NCBI GenBank assembly: GCA_963742795.1
Contig: CAVUNL010000012.1
Location: 129,571 to 193,570 of the forward strand
Length of the DNA stretch: 64,000 bases
Direction: 5' to 3'
DNA from: Palsa-504 sp963742795
Lineage (GTDB): Bacteria; Actinomycetota; Actinomycetes; Streptosporangiales; Streptosporangiaceae
Shown here: in pieces, positions 37,179 to 45,515 of the stretch
How the letters are laid out: each line of letters begins with the position of its first letter
Numbering within the stretch: position 1 is the stretch's first letter
Program-made: the position numbers and the translations under genes
The notes under the pieces: generated by a model
Databases searched by the model: none
Seen by the model: only the letters and a program-made list of their open reading frames with translations
What the model was told of the DNA's origin: nothing

Positions 37179-37726
37179 TGCGTACCTGCCCCGCCCGCTC
37201 CAGCAGATCCTGTTCGACACCGCCGACGGCGCGAATCCGCCAGCCCCGGTATCCGGGGTTTGAGGAACAACGGAACAGCCATTAGCGGTGAGAATGATCT
37301 TGAAGTTGTTGGCCCCGGCCGCGTGGCAGCCGTTCGGGTAGCGCATACATGTGACCTTCGGCGGTAACTGGCAGGGAATCCTCGGCGCTATCTGGCCGGT
37401 CCACCGCTGTCGATGTCTGAAGTCGTGTACACCGATGACCGAAGTTGGCTGCACTGGCCATCAGCACGACTGGCCGGAACGGCTAGGTGGCGTGTCAGCG
37501 CTGCATCCGACCCGGTCAAGCACGTCCTGGCGTGCGCCTCAGTTTCCGGGAAGTTCGCTAGGAATCAAGAATCCATGCAGGGCCTGGTTTTGCTGGCTCA
37601 CAGCTTCGCGTGTTCTTTGCAGCGCTTCACCAGCTGGCGGCAGCAGCGCGAGGAGTGGCCGCTGCGCCTGCGGGACGGTGCCGGGGAAAGCCGGATTTCA
37701 TCGCTTCGGGCCGGTGGTGCGGCGTG
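37179..37726. other. Intergenic stretch without recognisable gene
   Basis: About 550 bases between corA and the TetR gene. All frames give short, uncharacteristic peptides. One 15-base string (GGCGTGTCAGCGCTG) occurs here near 37490 and again at 37720 at the end of the TetR gene. This hints at a decayed duplicate of that gene end. I see nothing else. Confidence 0.5.
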
Positions 37727-38314
37727 TCAGCGCTGTTGCCCGGCGCCCAGCAGCACCAGGGCGTTCTGGATGCCCTGCTCGAGGACCTCATCGGCGAGCT
37801 GCCGGTCGGCCAGGGCGCGGGAGAGCTGCAGTGTCCCGGCCATCAGGGCGAAGACGCTGAGCGTCTTCACGCGTGCCGACTGCGGATTGTGCGGCGCCAG
37901 GCGGGCGGCGACGTCGTTGATGACGGCCAGCAGGCCGTCGGTATAGGCCTGCTTGGTGGCGTCGGTGCAGCGGCCGATCTCGTCGAGCAGGGCGGCGGAC
38001 GGGCAGCCGTCGGCGGGGTTGTCGCGGTGCTGGACCGAAAGGTATTCACGCACGTACTGCTCGACTCCGGCGCGGCCGGGCGCCACCGCGCTGAGGCTTT
38101 CGCGCTGTTCGCGGAGCTGGCCGGCGACCGCGGCGGCGACCAGGTCTTCCTTGGATGGGAAGTGGGCGTAGAAGGCGCCGTTGGTCAGCCCGGCGTCGGC
38201 CATGAGCGTGGCGACCCCGGAGCCGTCGATGCCGTCGCGCTTGAGCCAGCGGCAGGCCGTCTCGATGATCCGCTGCCGCGTCGCCTGCTTGTGTTCTTTC
38301 CCGTACCGCGTCAC
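37727..38314 (-). CDS. TetR-family transcriptional regulator
   Basis: A 195-residue repressor. The N-terminal helix-turn-helix reads ATRQRIIETACRWLKRDGID followed by GVATLMADAGLTNGAFYAHF, and the C-terminal ligand domain includes DGCPSAALLDEIGRCTDATK. The GTG at 38314 begins VTRYGKEHKQ, the usual start of this subgroup. It is divergent from the short-chain dehydrogenase, which it very likely controls through the repeats around 38353 and 38612-38638. A decayed copy of its first 50 codons lies immediately upstream. Confidence 0.9.
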   Translation of the reverse strand: MTRYGKEHKQATRQRIIETACRWLKRDGIDGSGVATLMADAGLTNGAFYAHFPSKEDLVAAAVAGQLREQRESLSAVAPGRAGVEQYVREYLSVQHRDNPADGCPSAALLDEIGRCTDATKQAYTDGLLAVINDVAARLAPHNPQSARVKTLSVFALMAGTLQLSRALADRQLADEVLEQGIQNALVLLGAGQQR

Positions 38315-38352
38315 GTGCTCCTCCGCCCGCCGGTGCTCGCCGGCAATGATAG

Positions 38353-38638
38353 TACGGACGTAATCTATTATGCCCGTCAGGTCTCCCGGACGGCAGCCCG
38401 GCGGCGGTGCGGTGCCGTCTGGCCAGTCCCGCCTCCGCCATGAGCGCGGCGATCCCCGGGCCGTGGATGCCGTCTCGCTTGAGCCGGCGGCGGCCGTCTC
38501 GAGGATCCGCGCCTCGCCGCCCGCTTGCGCCTCTTCCGCTTCCCTTACCGCACCGGAGGGTCCTCTCCTCGAGGAGGATGCTTGCCCTCCGTCGCTTCTC
38601 AGCATATGGTATTACGAACGTAAGTCAATCGAACGTAA
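38353..38638. promoter_or_regulatory. Three copies of a CGRACGTAA element, candidate TetR operators
   Basis: CGGACGTAA at 38355-38363 lies before the intact tetR, within TACGGACGTAA. CGAACGTAA at 38615-38623 lies within the near-palindrome TTACGAACGTAA, and again at 38630-38638, 15 bases later, just before the SDR gene. Two sit in the promoter of the controlled gene and one in the repressor's own promoter, as expected for TetR sites. Confidence 0.6.
38405..38555 (-). pseudogene. Decayed duplicate of the tetR 5' end
   Basis: Bases 38405-38555 closely resemble 38170-38320, the first 50 codons of the neighbouring tetR, in the same orientation. For example CATGAGCG(C/T)GGCGA and TGCCGTC(T/G)CGCTTGAGCC occur in both. 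The copied reading frame is broken; its conceptual peptide (ILETAAAGSSE and so on) tracks the intact IIETACRWLKRD only partly. It is a tandem partial duplication together with the operator region. Confidence 0.7.
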
Positions 38639-38658
38639 TCCAATGAGGTCAGGAGTTC

Positions 38659-39477
38659 ATGATGACGACGAATCGGCCGGTGGCGCTCGTGACAGGCGCG
38701 TCCTCAGGCATCGGCAAGGCGGCAGCGATCGCGCTCGCCGGCGCGGGTTTCGAGGTGATCGGAACCGCCCGCAACACCGCGCGAGTCACCGCGCCCGCCG
38801 GGGTGACCTACCTCGACCTCGACGTGACCAGCGACGAATCGGTCGCCTCCGTGGTCAAGCAGGTGATCGACCGGTTCGGGCGCATCGACGTCCTGGTCAA
38901 CAACGCCGGCGTCGGCGCCAACGGCGCCGCCGAGGAGTTCTCCGTCGCCCGGACGCAGGACGTCTTCGACATCAACGTCTACGGCATCATGCGGATGACC
39001 AAGGCGGTCCTGCCGCACATGCGCGCTCAACGGCGCGGACGCGTCATCAACGTCTCCTCCCTCAGCGGGTTCGTCCCCAGCCCGTTCATGGCCATCTACA
39101 CCTCGACCAAGCACGCGGTCGAGGGCTACTCCGGGTCGCTGGACCACGAGGTCCGCGAGCACGGCGTCCGGATCCTGCTCGTCGAGCCCGGCCCGGTCAA
39201 CACCCCGTTCGGGGACCACAGCGTGCAGGGCGACACCCCCATGCCGCTCTACGCGTCGGGACGGCGCACCTTCGACGAGGTGCTGGCGAAAAACACCAGC
39301 GGCGGCGACGATCCTGCCGTCGTGGCCAAGGTGATCGTCGCGGCGGCCACCGACCGGAACCCGAAACTGCGGCGCACCGCCGGCTCGACGGCCGCAAGCA
39401 TCAGCGTGCTCCACCGCGTCCTTCCGGCCCGGATCTTCGACCGCATCGTCCGCAGATTCAACCGGATGCCGAACTGA
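38659..39477 (+). CDS. Short-chain dehydrogenase/reductase
   Basis: A classical SDR of 272 residues: NAD(P)-binding VTGASSGIGKAA (residues 11-22), DVLVNNAGVGANG, the catalytic Ser in VINVSSLSGFV and YTSTKHAVEGYSGSL with the Tyr-x3-Lys pair. AGGAG precedes the start, where either of two adjacent ATGs could serve. It is the likely target of the divergent TetR regulator and was probably co-transcribed with the now truncated hydrolase 43 bases downstream. Substrate is unknown. Confidence 0.92.
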   Translation: MMTTNRPVALVTGASSGIGKAAAIALAGAGFEVIGTARNTARVTAPAGVTYLDLDVTSDESVASVVKQVIDRFGRIDVLVNNAGVGANGAAEEFSVARTQDVFDINVYGIMRMTKAVLPHMRAQRRGRVINVSSLSGFVPSPFMAIYTSTKHAVEGYSGSLDHEVREHGVRILLVEPGPVNTPFGDHSVQGDTPMPLYASGRRTFDEVLAKNTSGGDDPAVVAKVIVAAATDRNPKLRRTAGSTAASISVLHRVLPARIFDRIVRRFNRMPN

Positions 39478-39520
39478 CGCTCCCCAACAGCAGCTGAGCA
39501 ATGAGAGAAGGAACGCGATC

Positions 39521-39826
39521 ATGAATAAGTCACCAGAGGCGCACAACGGCTCGATGACGTCGTGGACCGACGTCCCCACGCGCAGACTCTCCGCGGGCGG
39601 CGTGGAGTTCGCCTACCGTCAGCTCGGCCCGGACACGGGGGTGCCGGTGGTCTTCCTCACCCACCTGGCAGCGGTCCTGGACAACTGGGACCCCCGGGTC
39701 GTGGACGGCATCGCCGCCAAGCACCCGGTCATGACCTTCGACAACCGGGGCGTCGGCGCCTCCACCGGCTCGACGCCGGCGACCATCGAGGAGATGGCCA
39801 GGGACGCCGTCACCTGCCCGAAGTAA
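39521..39826 (+). pseudogene. Alpha/beta hydrolase, truncated after the first third
   Basis: The 101-residue product shows the start of an alpha/beta hydrolase: GVEFAYRQLGPDTGVPVVFL, NWDPRVVDGIAAKHPVM and FDNRGVGASTGSTPATIEEM. It then stops at VTCPK before the nucleophile elbow (G-x-S-x-G) and catalytic His. Sequence after the stop belongs to an unrelated gene end. A deletion therefore removed the hydrolase C-terminus. It sits 43 bases after the SDR gene and was probably part of its operon. Confidence 0.8.
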
Positions 39827-40044
39827 GGCTCGACGCGGTCGACGCCGCCGAGATCGTTGAAACGCTGCAATTCCTCAGCCAGTGGCTCACCCGCGACCCC
39901 GCCCGCCTCGGCGCATCGCTGGAAGAGTTCGTCGGCCACCCCGCATACAACGTCGGCGAGCTGCGCCAGGACCTGGACCGGTTCGTCTTCCTTCTCGGCG
40001 GCGACGACGGCGAGTCCCTGTTCGGCCCCGGCACGGCGGAGTGA
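39827..40044 (+). pseudogene. C-terminal fragment of an unidentified protein (copy 1)
   Basis: An open frame without start codon encodes AAEIVETLQFLSQWLTRDP and ends in LRQDLDRFVFLLGGDDGESL followed by FGPGTAE and a stop. A second, shorter copy of the same ending lies at 40120-40197. The 5' end of this gene is missing, its sequence joining the truncated hydrolase directly. I do not recognise the family. Confidence 0.6.
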
Positions 40045-40119
40045 GGCCTGTCACCGTGGCCGGCCCGCTGCGCGGGACTGAGGACGCAGAAGGAGGCGGC
40101 TTCGCCGCCGCTTACCCAG

Positions 40120-40197
40120 CTGCACCAAGACCTGGAACGGTTCGTGTTCCTGCTCGGCGGAAGCGACGCCGGGCAACTCTTCGGCCCTGCCCGATAG
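40120..40197 (+). pseudogene. C-terminal fragment of the same unidentified protein (copy 2)
   Basis: Encodes LHQDLERFVFLLGGSDAGQL then FGPAR and a TAG stop, clearly homologous to the end of the preceding fragment (LRQDLDRFVFLLGG...). No upstream start in frame. The two copies look like remains of a tandem gene duplication. Confidence 0.6.
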
Positions 40198-40206
40198 CCT
40201 GCCGGT

Positions 40207-40869
40207 ATGGCGGCCTGGGACGAGCTGAAGGTGGTACTGTTCCGGCTGCGCGATGAGCAGCCCGGCGTCCTGATGCAGTACCCGATGCCAGAAGTGGACG
40301 AGGGCAGGGTGCCGCCGTTCGCCATCACCTTGGCGCCCTGGGCTACCACCACCGCCGAGGAACTGCACCGGCAGTTCGGGGACGATGTCGAGCTGACGGT
40401 CGGGGCGCTGCCCTACCCGCCCGGCCGTCAGCTGCGTCCCCGACCGGAAACCGGCCCGACCCAGGACCTGCTCGACCCGCAGCAGATAGCAGCCGAGCTG
40501 GACGGCCCTGCCGTGGTCAGATCCGGGCAAACCCTGCGGCACGGTCTGCTGCTGCGCAACCTGACCGGTCACGAGCTTCAGATCGCGACCAATGGCCAGG
40601 TCACCGGGGTCATCGTCGATCCGCAGACCGGTGAGGTAGTCGGCGGATTCTCCGGCGCCCAGCGCCTTCCACTAATCGTGTTCCGGGTGGCGCCAGGGCA
40701 GACCGTGCGACTCCCGCTGCTGATCGGGACTGCCAGCTTCACACCCCGTCTTGGCTACAAGGTTCCCGGCGGAGATTGGGGAATCCAGGCAACGCTCACC
40801 CTTGGCCCTAGTCCTGGCGACTCCCCCCGCAGGCGCACCCCGGTCCTGCCGTTGACCATCACCGCCTGA
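40207..40869 (+). CDS. Hypothetical protein
   Basis: A 220-residue protein with no recognised domain. The N-terminal third is mixed alpha/beta (AAWDELKVVLFRLRDEQPG); the second half is beta-rich with regular hydrophobic spacing (LLLRNLTGHELQIATNGQV, LIVFRVAPGQTVRLPLLIG, FTPRLGYKVPGGDWGIQATL), suggesting an immunoglobulin-like sandwich. No signal peptide. It starts 9 bases after the duplicated fragment and is isolated on both sides. Confidence 0.7.
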   Translation: MAAWDELKVVLFRLRDEQPGVLMQYPMPEVDEGRVPPFAITLAPWATTTAEELHRQFGDDVELTVGALPYPPGRQLRPRPETGPTQDLLDPQQIAAELDGPAVVRSGQTLRHGLLLRNLTGHELQIATNGQVTGVIVDPQTGEVVGGFSGAQRLPLIVFRVAPGQTVRLPLLIGTASFTPRLGYKVPGGDWGIQATLTLGPSPGDSPRRRTPVLPLTITA

Positions 40870-41266
40870 ACCGGCAGTCCCATCCCCGGGCCGCTCAAGA
40901 TCCGCCGGGCCAGCCGGGGCCTCAACGTCATTCGTCCTCGCGCTGCGGGTGGCCGTGCTGCGCGTTGACCCCGCCGCGGCACCGGCGTTGACTGGCACCT
41001 ATCCGGAGACCAGGCAGCACAGCGAACCGGGCCCCGGCACCACCGCCAAACCCTAGAAACCGTCAAGCATCACCTGAAGCCAGAACGTCAACGATCAGTT
41101 GGACCTAGGCAAGACCTAGACAAGACCTCGGCAAGACCGCCGCAGGCGGGCATGGCGGGCTTATTCGGTTCGGACACGGGCCAGGGTCGCGGGTCGCGGT
41201 GCTGTACAGAGTGCCGTCTTGATCTCTGGGTGCTTGGCGTCAGTCAGTCGGCTCCGAGCCGGGCCA
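40870..41266. other. Intergenic stretch with a short tandem repeat
   Basis: No gene is seen. At 41107-41138 three near-identical 11-base units (AGGCAAGACCT, AGACAAGACCT, CGGCAAGACC) stand in tandem. The remainder is ordinary GC-rich sequence. Confidence 0.6.
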
Positions 41267-41674
41267 CTATGTAATCCCCTCGTGGTGCTGGCGGGCCAGT
41301 TCGGCGTCGCGGGCCTCGGGCCACCATGTAATTCCCTCGCGGTTCGCGAAGGCGTCGCGGGCCTCGTCCTGCGTGGTGCCCTCCAGCTCGCCCACGGACG
41401 AGCCCAGGATTACGGCCTTGACGCCGGGCACGCCGTCGAGCAGCCCGGAGGCCTTGGCCGGGTCAACGAACTGGCTCAGGGCGTCCCTGTCCTGGGTGGC
41501 GACCTGGCGGCGCTCCTCCTGGCCTTCCTCCGATGCGTGCCAGTCAGCGGTGTCGGGGTAGTCATCCGTTGTCATGTCGGCGGCGTCGAATTTCTTGAGT
41601 GCGGCTTCGCGTAGCGCATCGGCGTCGGTGATCTCGGCCATGAGGCTGAACTTGACGAACATGAACTTGGCCAT
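41267..41674 (-). CDS. Hypothetical acidic protein
   Basis: A 135-residue soluble, acidic protein starting AKFMFVKFSLMAEITDADAL. The central part EEGQEERRQVATQDRDALSQ is charged and helical, and the later KAVILGSSVGELEGTTQ is a beta-turn-beta piece. No family is recognised. The start has a purine-rich stretch (AAGGAGGG) just upstream. It lies downstream of the glyoxalase-type gene on the same strand. Confidence 0.7.
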   Translation of the reverse strand: MAKFMFVKFSLMAEITDADALREAALKKFDAADMTTDDYPDTADWHASEEGQEERRQVATQDRDALSQFVDPAKASGLLDGVPGVKAVILGSSVGELEGTTQDEARDAFANREGITWWPEARDAELARQHHEGIT

Positions 41675-41768
41675 GCGCCCCCTCCTTGGTTAGGGGTTTG
41701 TGGTTGGCAGTTCACCGTGCCGGGTGCGCCAGACCCCCGGGTGGGTCTGGCGCACTTGATGGGAGTGG

Positions 41769-42107
41769 TCACGGTCGGTGATCTGGGTTCAGAGGGCCAT
41801 CTTCCCGAGCAAGTCGAGGTTGGCTCTGCCGGTCTCGCGACCTCGGCGGAACGGCCGCGCCACGGCCTGGCCGGGGCGGCCACAGGAAGAACACCGCCGT
41901 CGGCCCGGCGAGCTGCCGGAAGTCCACGGAGCCGGGCAGGGCGCGGAGGCGGCGGGCGAATCCCGCGACCGCGGCGCCGGCCCGGCGGGTGGCGGTGGCT
42001 GGCCCGGCAGGCCTGCCGGGCGGGATGGCGGCCGGGTCCCGCCCGGCCTGGCGGTGCGGTCCGGCAATGGGGGCTTCCGGCAGTTCCCAGATCCTGGTCG
42101 GAGACAT
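41769..42107 (-). CDS. Possible small gene following the glyoxalase gene
   Basis: The ATG at 42107 is preceded by an excellent ribosome-binding site (AGAGGAGAAACG), and the 112-codon frame (starting SPTRIWELPEAPIAGP) is Pro/Arg/Ala-rich with RRLRALPGSVDFRQLAGPTA in the middle. The glyoxalase frame reads through the same bases, so only one can be real. The strong site favours this one, with the glyoxalase ending near 42118. No function is suggested. Confidence 0.35.
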   Translation of the reverse strand: MSPTRIWELPEAPIAGPHRQAGRDPAAIPPGRPAGPATATRRAGAAVAGFARRLRALPGSVDFRQLAGPTAVFFLWPPRPGRGAAVPPRSRDRQSQPRLAREDGPLNPDHRP

Positions 42108-42643
42108 CGTTTCTCCTCTAATCTGCTGCGGACCCCGGCCGCGGGGCCGTCTGGCAGCTGCCCGGTGGCGGCCTGCTCGCGGAGTCCGGCGGTCTCGCGC
42201 GGGTTGTGGATGGTGGTGACCTGGCCGGGGGCAGGCTCGGTGTGGTGCTGAAGGGTGTAGAAGCGGATTTCGTGGCCGTCGGGATCGTGCAGGTGCGGCA
42301 GGATCCAGCCGATGCTGGCCCAGTGCACCCCGGCGTGCTGCTCGCCCAGCGCGTCCAGGCGGGCGGCGAGCTGGTCGATCGCCTCCTTGCCGGGCACGCC
42401 GATGGCGAAGTAGTCAAAACCCGCGGCGGCCCGGGCGCGGCCGGGGTCCAGCCGCAGCCCCAGCGGTGGGCCACCGTTGGGGTGCGCCAGCGCGTAGCCC
42501 ATCAGCTGGCCCTGCTCGACGAACTCGACCTGCACCTGGTAGCCCAGGCGGCTGCGGTACCACTCGCGGGACCTGGCCAGGTCGGTGACCGGCAGCTTCA
42601 GGTGGTGGACCCCGGCCAGCGCGGGCATCTCCGGCACGCTCAT
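41789..42643 (-). CDS. Glyoxalase/VOC-family protein with read-through C-terminus
   Basis: The first 165 residues form a VOC (vicinal oxygen chelate) domain: VHHLKLPVTDLARSREWYRS with a metal-binding His, LGYQVQVEFVEQ, FDYFAIGVPGKEAIDQLAAR and ILPHLHDPDGHEIRFYTLQH with the second His and Glu. Beyond PDGPAAGVRS the frame becomes a Pro/Arg/Gly-rich 120-residue tail unlike the family. One frame over, a TAG lies at 42118-42120, just before a strong ribosome-binding site, so a one-base indel probably removed the normal stop. It is divergent from a TetR gene with a shared operator. Confidence 0.8.
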   Translation of the reverse strand: MSVPEMPALAGVHHLKLPVTDLARSREWYRSRLGYQVQVEFVEQGQLMGYALAHPNGGPPLGLRLDPGRARAAAGFDYFAIGVPGKEAIDQLAARLDALGEQHAGVHWASIGWILPHLHDPDGHEIRFYTLQHHTEPAPGQVTTIHNPRETAGLREQAATGQLPDGPAAGVRSRLEEKRCLRPGSGNCRKPPLPDRTARPGGTRPPSRPAGLPGQPPPPAGPAPRSRDSPAASAPCPAPWTSGSSPGRRRCSSCGRPGQAVARPFRRGRETGRANLDLLGKMAL

Positions 42644-42672
42644 CACGCCCCCAATGCAGCGAAAGTACACTA

Positions 42673-42691
42673 GATGCAGTTATACTGCATC
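42673..42691. promoter_or_regulatory. Perfect palindrome between glyoxalase and TetR genes
   Basis: GATGCAG-TTATA-CTGCATC, a perfect 7-5-7 inverted repeat ending two bases before the tetR ATG. It contains TATACT, a good -10 hexamer, which would put transcription start at or very near the start codon (leaderless mRNA). It is an ideal site for autorepression and control of the divergent glyoxalase gene. Confidence 0.75.
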
Positions 42692-42693
42692 GC

Positions 42694-43362
42694 ATGGCTG
42701 GTGATGTCAACCCCGAACCCGCACTGCCGCCGCTGCGCCAGGCCCAGATCGCGCACACCGAGCAGCGGATCATCGCCGCGGCCACCGAGCTGTTCCTCGC
42801 CGACGGGTACGTGGCCACCACGCTGGACGCCGTGGCCCGGCGCGCCCGGGTCGGCGCGCGCACCGTGTACGTGCGCTTCGGCACCAAGGCCGCCCTATTC
42901 AAGCGGGTCGTGGATGTGGCGATCGTCGGTGACACCCAGCCGGTCGGTGTGCTCGGCCGCGACTGGATGCAGGCCGCGCTGACCGCCCCCTCCGCCGCCG
43001 AGCGCATCACGGCCATGGCCGCGGCCGGACGCCAGATCCTGGCCCGCACCGGCGCCCTGTTCGCCGTCGCCCAGCAGGCCGCCGCCGTCGAGCCGCTGAT
43101 CGCCGGGTTCTGGCAGCAAGGCCGCGAACAGACCCGCCACGCCTACGCCGTCTTCTGGGCCCGCATGGCCGACGACGGCCTGCTCGACCCGGCCATCGAC
43201 CTGAACTGGCTGACCGACACCAGCACTATCCTCGCCGCCGCCGAGACCTACCTGCTCATCACCCGCCTGACCGGCTGGGACCTCGACACCTACCAGCACT
43301 GGCTCGCCACCACCTGCACCCGGCTCTCGGCTCCTGCCGACAGAGGTGCCGAGGACAACTAG
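42694..43362 (+). CDS. TetR-family transcriptional regulator
   Basis: A 222-residue repressor. The DNA-binding part reads AHTEQRIIAAATELFLADGY and VATTLDAVARRARVGARTVY, and the C-terminal domain has the TetR_C-type pattern with YAVFWARMADDGLLDPAIDL. The ATG stands almost on top of the palindrome at 42673-42691, implying leaderless expression and autoregulation. The divergent glyoxalase-family gene is the probable target. Confidence 0.9.
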   Translation: MAGDVNPEPALPPLRQAQIAHTEQRIIAAATELFLADGYVATTLDAVARRARVGARTVYVRFGTKAALFKRVVDVAIVGDTQPVGVLGRDWMQAALTAPSAAERITAMAAAGRQILARTGALFAVAQQAAAVEPLIAGFWQQGREQTRHAYAVFWARMADDGLLDPAIDLNWLTDTSTILAAAETYLLITRLTGWDLDTYQHWLATTCTRLSAPADRGAEDN

Positions 43363-43446
43363 CAGCGAAGGTTCCCTGCCCCCCACGGGGTCTGGCGCAT
43401 CCATGGGAACGATTACAGATCGTCGCTCCCGGTCCTGTCCTACCGG

Positions 43447-45471
43447 TCAGGGTTCGCCCATGGTGGCGGCGTGGGTGACCAGCAGCGAGTCGGGCGGGAC
43501 GAGGTCCACGCCGTCCGGGTCGTTGAGGTAGCCGGGGGCGGTCCCGGACTTGCCGGTGTGGCCGTACTGCCAGACGATGCGGTTGGTGGCGGGATCGACC
43601 ACGCAGACGCGGTGGTTGAAGTCGTCGTTGAGCAGGATGTCGCCGTTAGGCAGTGGCAGGGCCAGCGAGGGCTGGTTGAATCCGCCCATCCGCCACAGCA
43701 GACGGCCGGTGGAGGTGAACTCGACGACCTGGCCGGGGTTGGAGTAGTCCACGGTCAGGTACCGGCCCGGGTACACCTCATTGGTGTCGGACGGATACAG
43801 CACCCCGGGCGGGTTCGCGGACCACGACACGGTGCCGCCCAGGGACATCTCGTCGGCCCAGTCGCCGTTGATCTCGGTGATGAGATAGTTCCCGTCGGCC
43901 ATAGGGAACGCGCCGTTCGGGCTGCCGAACCGGTGCGGCGGCTCGTGCATGCAGGCGTTGGTGGTCTGACCGATGACACGGGTCAGGACGTGCGCGGGCG
44001 GGGTGATGATCACCACCCGGCAGTTCTTGATGTCGGCCGAGACGATGACACCCGACGGGGTCAGCATCGCGTCGTCCGGGTTGAACAGGTGGTCGGGACC
44101 GGCGCCGGGGACGCCCGGAACGCCGTACCGGTAGACGATCTTGCTGGTGGCGACGGATATCACCGAGATGACGTAGTCGTCTTCCTGCGTGGCGATGATG
44201 TACCGGCCGTCGGGCGAGAAAAACGCGTCGTCTGGCTCCAGGAACGTCTGGCCGGCCGCGAGGTCTCCGGGGCGCGGGAACTCCCACCGGATGCGGCCCT
44301 GCGGGTCGACGATCAGCAGCCGGTTGTTGTGGTGGTCGGCGATGAGGATGTCGGCAGGCAGGACCGACGGATCGGACCCCGGCGCGAGCAGGCCGGGCCC
44401 GGTGGCGGGCGCGAGCCATGGCTCCTGCTCGACCTGCGGGATAGCCCGCCCGGGGGGGACCAGCCGGAGCGTGGTCACCGAGGGCACGGTGCGCGATCCA
44501 TCCTCGCCGCCGATCAGGTAACCGACGCTACCGGTCACGGTCCCGGCCGCGTAGGCGACCGGCACGGGCAGCCGGCCCGCGGCGTTCACGGTGGACGTGG
44601 CCGGGTCGAAGTGGTAGACGATCGGACTGGACGTGCCCGCGACCACCCCGCCCGCCAGGTAGATCTGTCCGCCCAGGACGAGCGCCACCGCGCCCTGGAC
44701 CGGGGTGAGCAGGTGCCCGGCCACGCTGGCGCGGCCGGTGGAAGGGCTGATCCGCTGGATGACGTTCGTGGCGCCGGACCGCGTCTGCCCGCCGAACACC
44801 CAGATCTCCCCCGCGGCCGCGGCCACCGCTGCGTATCGCACCGGCACCGGGAGCCGCGCGGCCACCCGGAAGTCCCGGCCGTCCCGCGTGGCGAGGACCC
44901 GGGGGTCCCAGCGGGTGCCGTCGTAGCCGCCGATCACGTAGGCGACCGACCCGGCCGTTACGCCGCTGGCATCCGAACGGGCGGCGGGCAGCCGACCCAC
45001 GACCGCAGGTGCCGCCCCGGCCGGGATGGCCTGGACGGTGGGCACGCTGGCCACCGTCCCGCCGCCGAGCACGTACGTCTGACCGCCGAGGGTGGCGCCC
45101 GCGGCGTCGTGGGTGGCGGCGGGCAGGTGCCCGGCTGCGCGGGTCACGCCCGTCGCGGGGTCCAGGCTGATCACCGCGTCGGTCGAGGTCCCCTGGGACG
45201 TCAGCCCGCCCGCGATCAGCAGGCCGCCAGTGCCGGGCAGCGCGACCTCCCGGGACAGCGGCGCCGGCAGCTGGTACGGGGCGGGCATGACCTGCAGCGC
45301 CATCACGCCGGCCGACGGGTTGCTGGCCCCGGACGTGGGCGCCGACGTCGATGGCGGCGCCGGGCGGGGAGGCCCGTGCGTGGCCCTGTGGAAGACCGAG
45401 TAGGCCAGCGGCAGCAGACAGCACGCGGCCACTACGGCCACCGTGATGCGGAACCGCCGCGAGGCAGGCAT
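43447..45471 (-). CDS. Kelch/beta-propeller secreted or membrane-anchored protein
   Basis: A 674-residue protein. An N-terminal helix (ITVAVVAACCLLPLAYSVF) acts as anchor or uncleaved signal, followed by a Pro/Ser/Thr-rich linker. Residues about 60-350 hold kelch-like repeats spaced about 48 residues apart (LLIAGGLTSQGTSTDAVISL, AYVIGGYDGTRWD, IWVFGGQTRSGATNVIQRI, IYLAGGVVAGTSSPIVYHF, GYLIGGEDGSRTVPSVTTL). Residues 370-670 form a second, NHL/PQQ-like propeller (ILIADHHNNRLLIVDPQGRI, ILLNDDFNHRVCVVDPATNR). It probably acts outside the membrane; ligand unknown. It is transcribed in the same direction as the GntR gene upstream. Confidence 0.82.
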   Translation of the reverse strand: MPASRRFRITVAVVAACCLLPLAYSVFHRATHGPPRPAPPSTSAPTSGASNPSAGVMALQVMPAPYQLPAPLSREVALPGTGGLLIAGGLTSQGTSTDAVISLDPATGVTRAAGHLPAATHDAAGATLGGQTYVLGGGTVASVPTVQAIPAGAAPAVVGRLPAARSDASGVTAGSVAYVIGGYDGTRWDPRVLATRDGRDFRVAARLPVPVRYAAVAAAAGEIWVFGGQTRSGATNVIQRISPSTGRASVAGHLLTPVQGAVALVLGGQIYLAGGVVAGTSSPIVYHFDPATSTVNAAGRLPVPVAYAAGTVTGSVGYLIGGEDGSRTVPSVTTLRLVPPGRAIPQVEQEPWLAPATGPGLLAPGSDPSVLPADILIADHHNNRLLIVDPQGRIRWEFPRPGDLAAGQTFLEPDDAFFSPDGRYIIATQEDDYVISVISVATSKIVYRYGVPGVPGAGPDHLFNPDDAMLTPSGVIVSADIKNCRVVIITPPAHVLTRVIGQTTNACMHEPPHRFGSPNGAFPMADGNYLITEINGDWADEMSLGGTVSWSANPPGVLYPSDTNEVYPGRYLTVDYSNPGQVVEFTSTGRLLWRMGGFNQPSLALPLPNGDILLNDDFNHRVCVVDPATNRIVWQYGHTGKSGTAPGYLNDPDGVDLVPPDSLLVTHAATMGEP

Positions 45472-45515
45472 AGCCCCACATACTGCCAGATCAAGGCGGG
45501 CCGAAACCGGATCGG

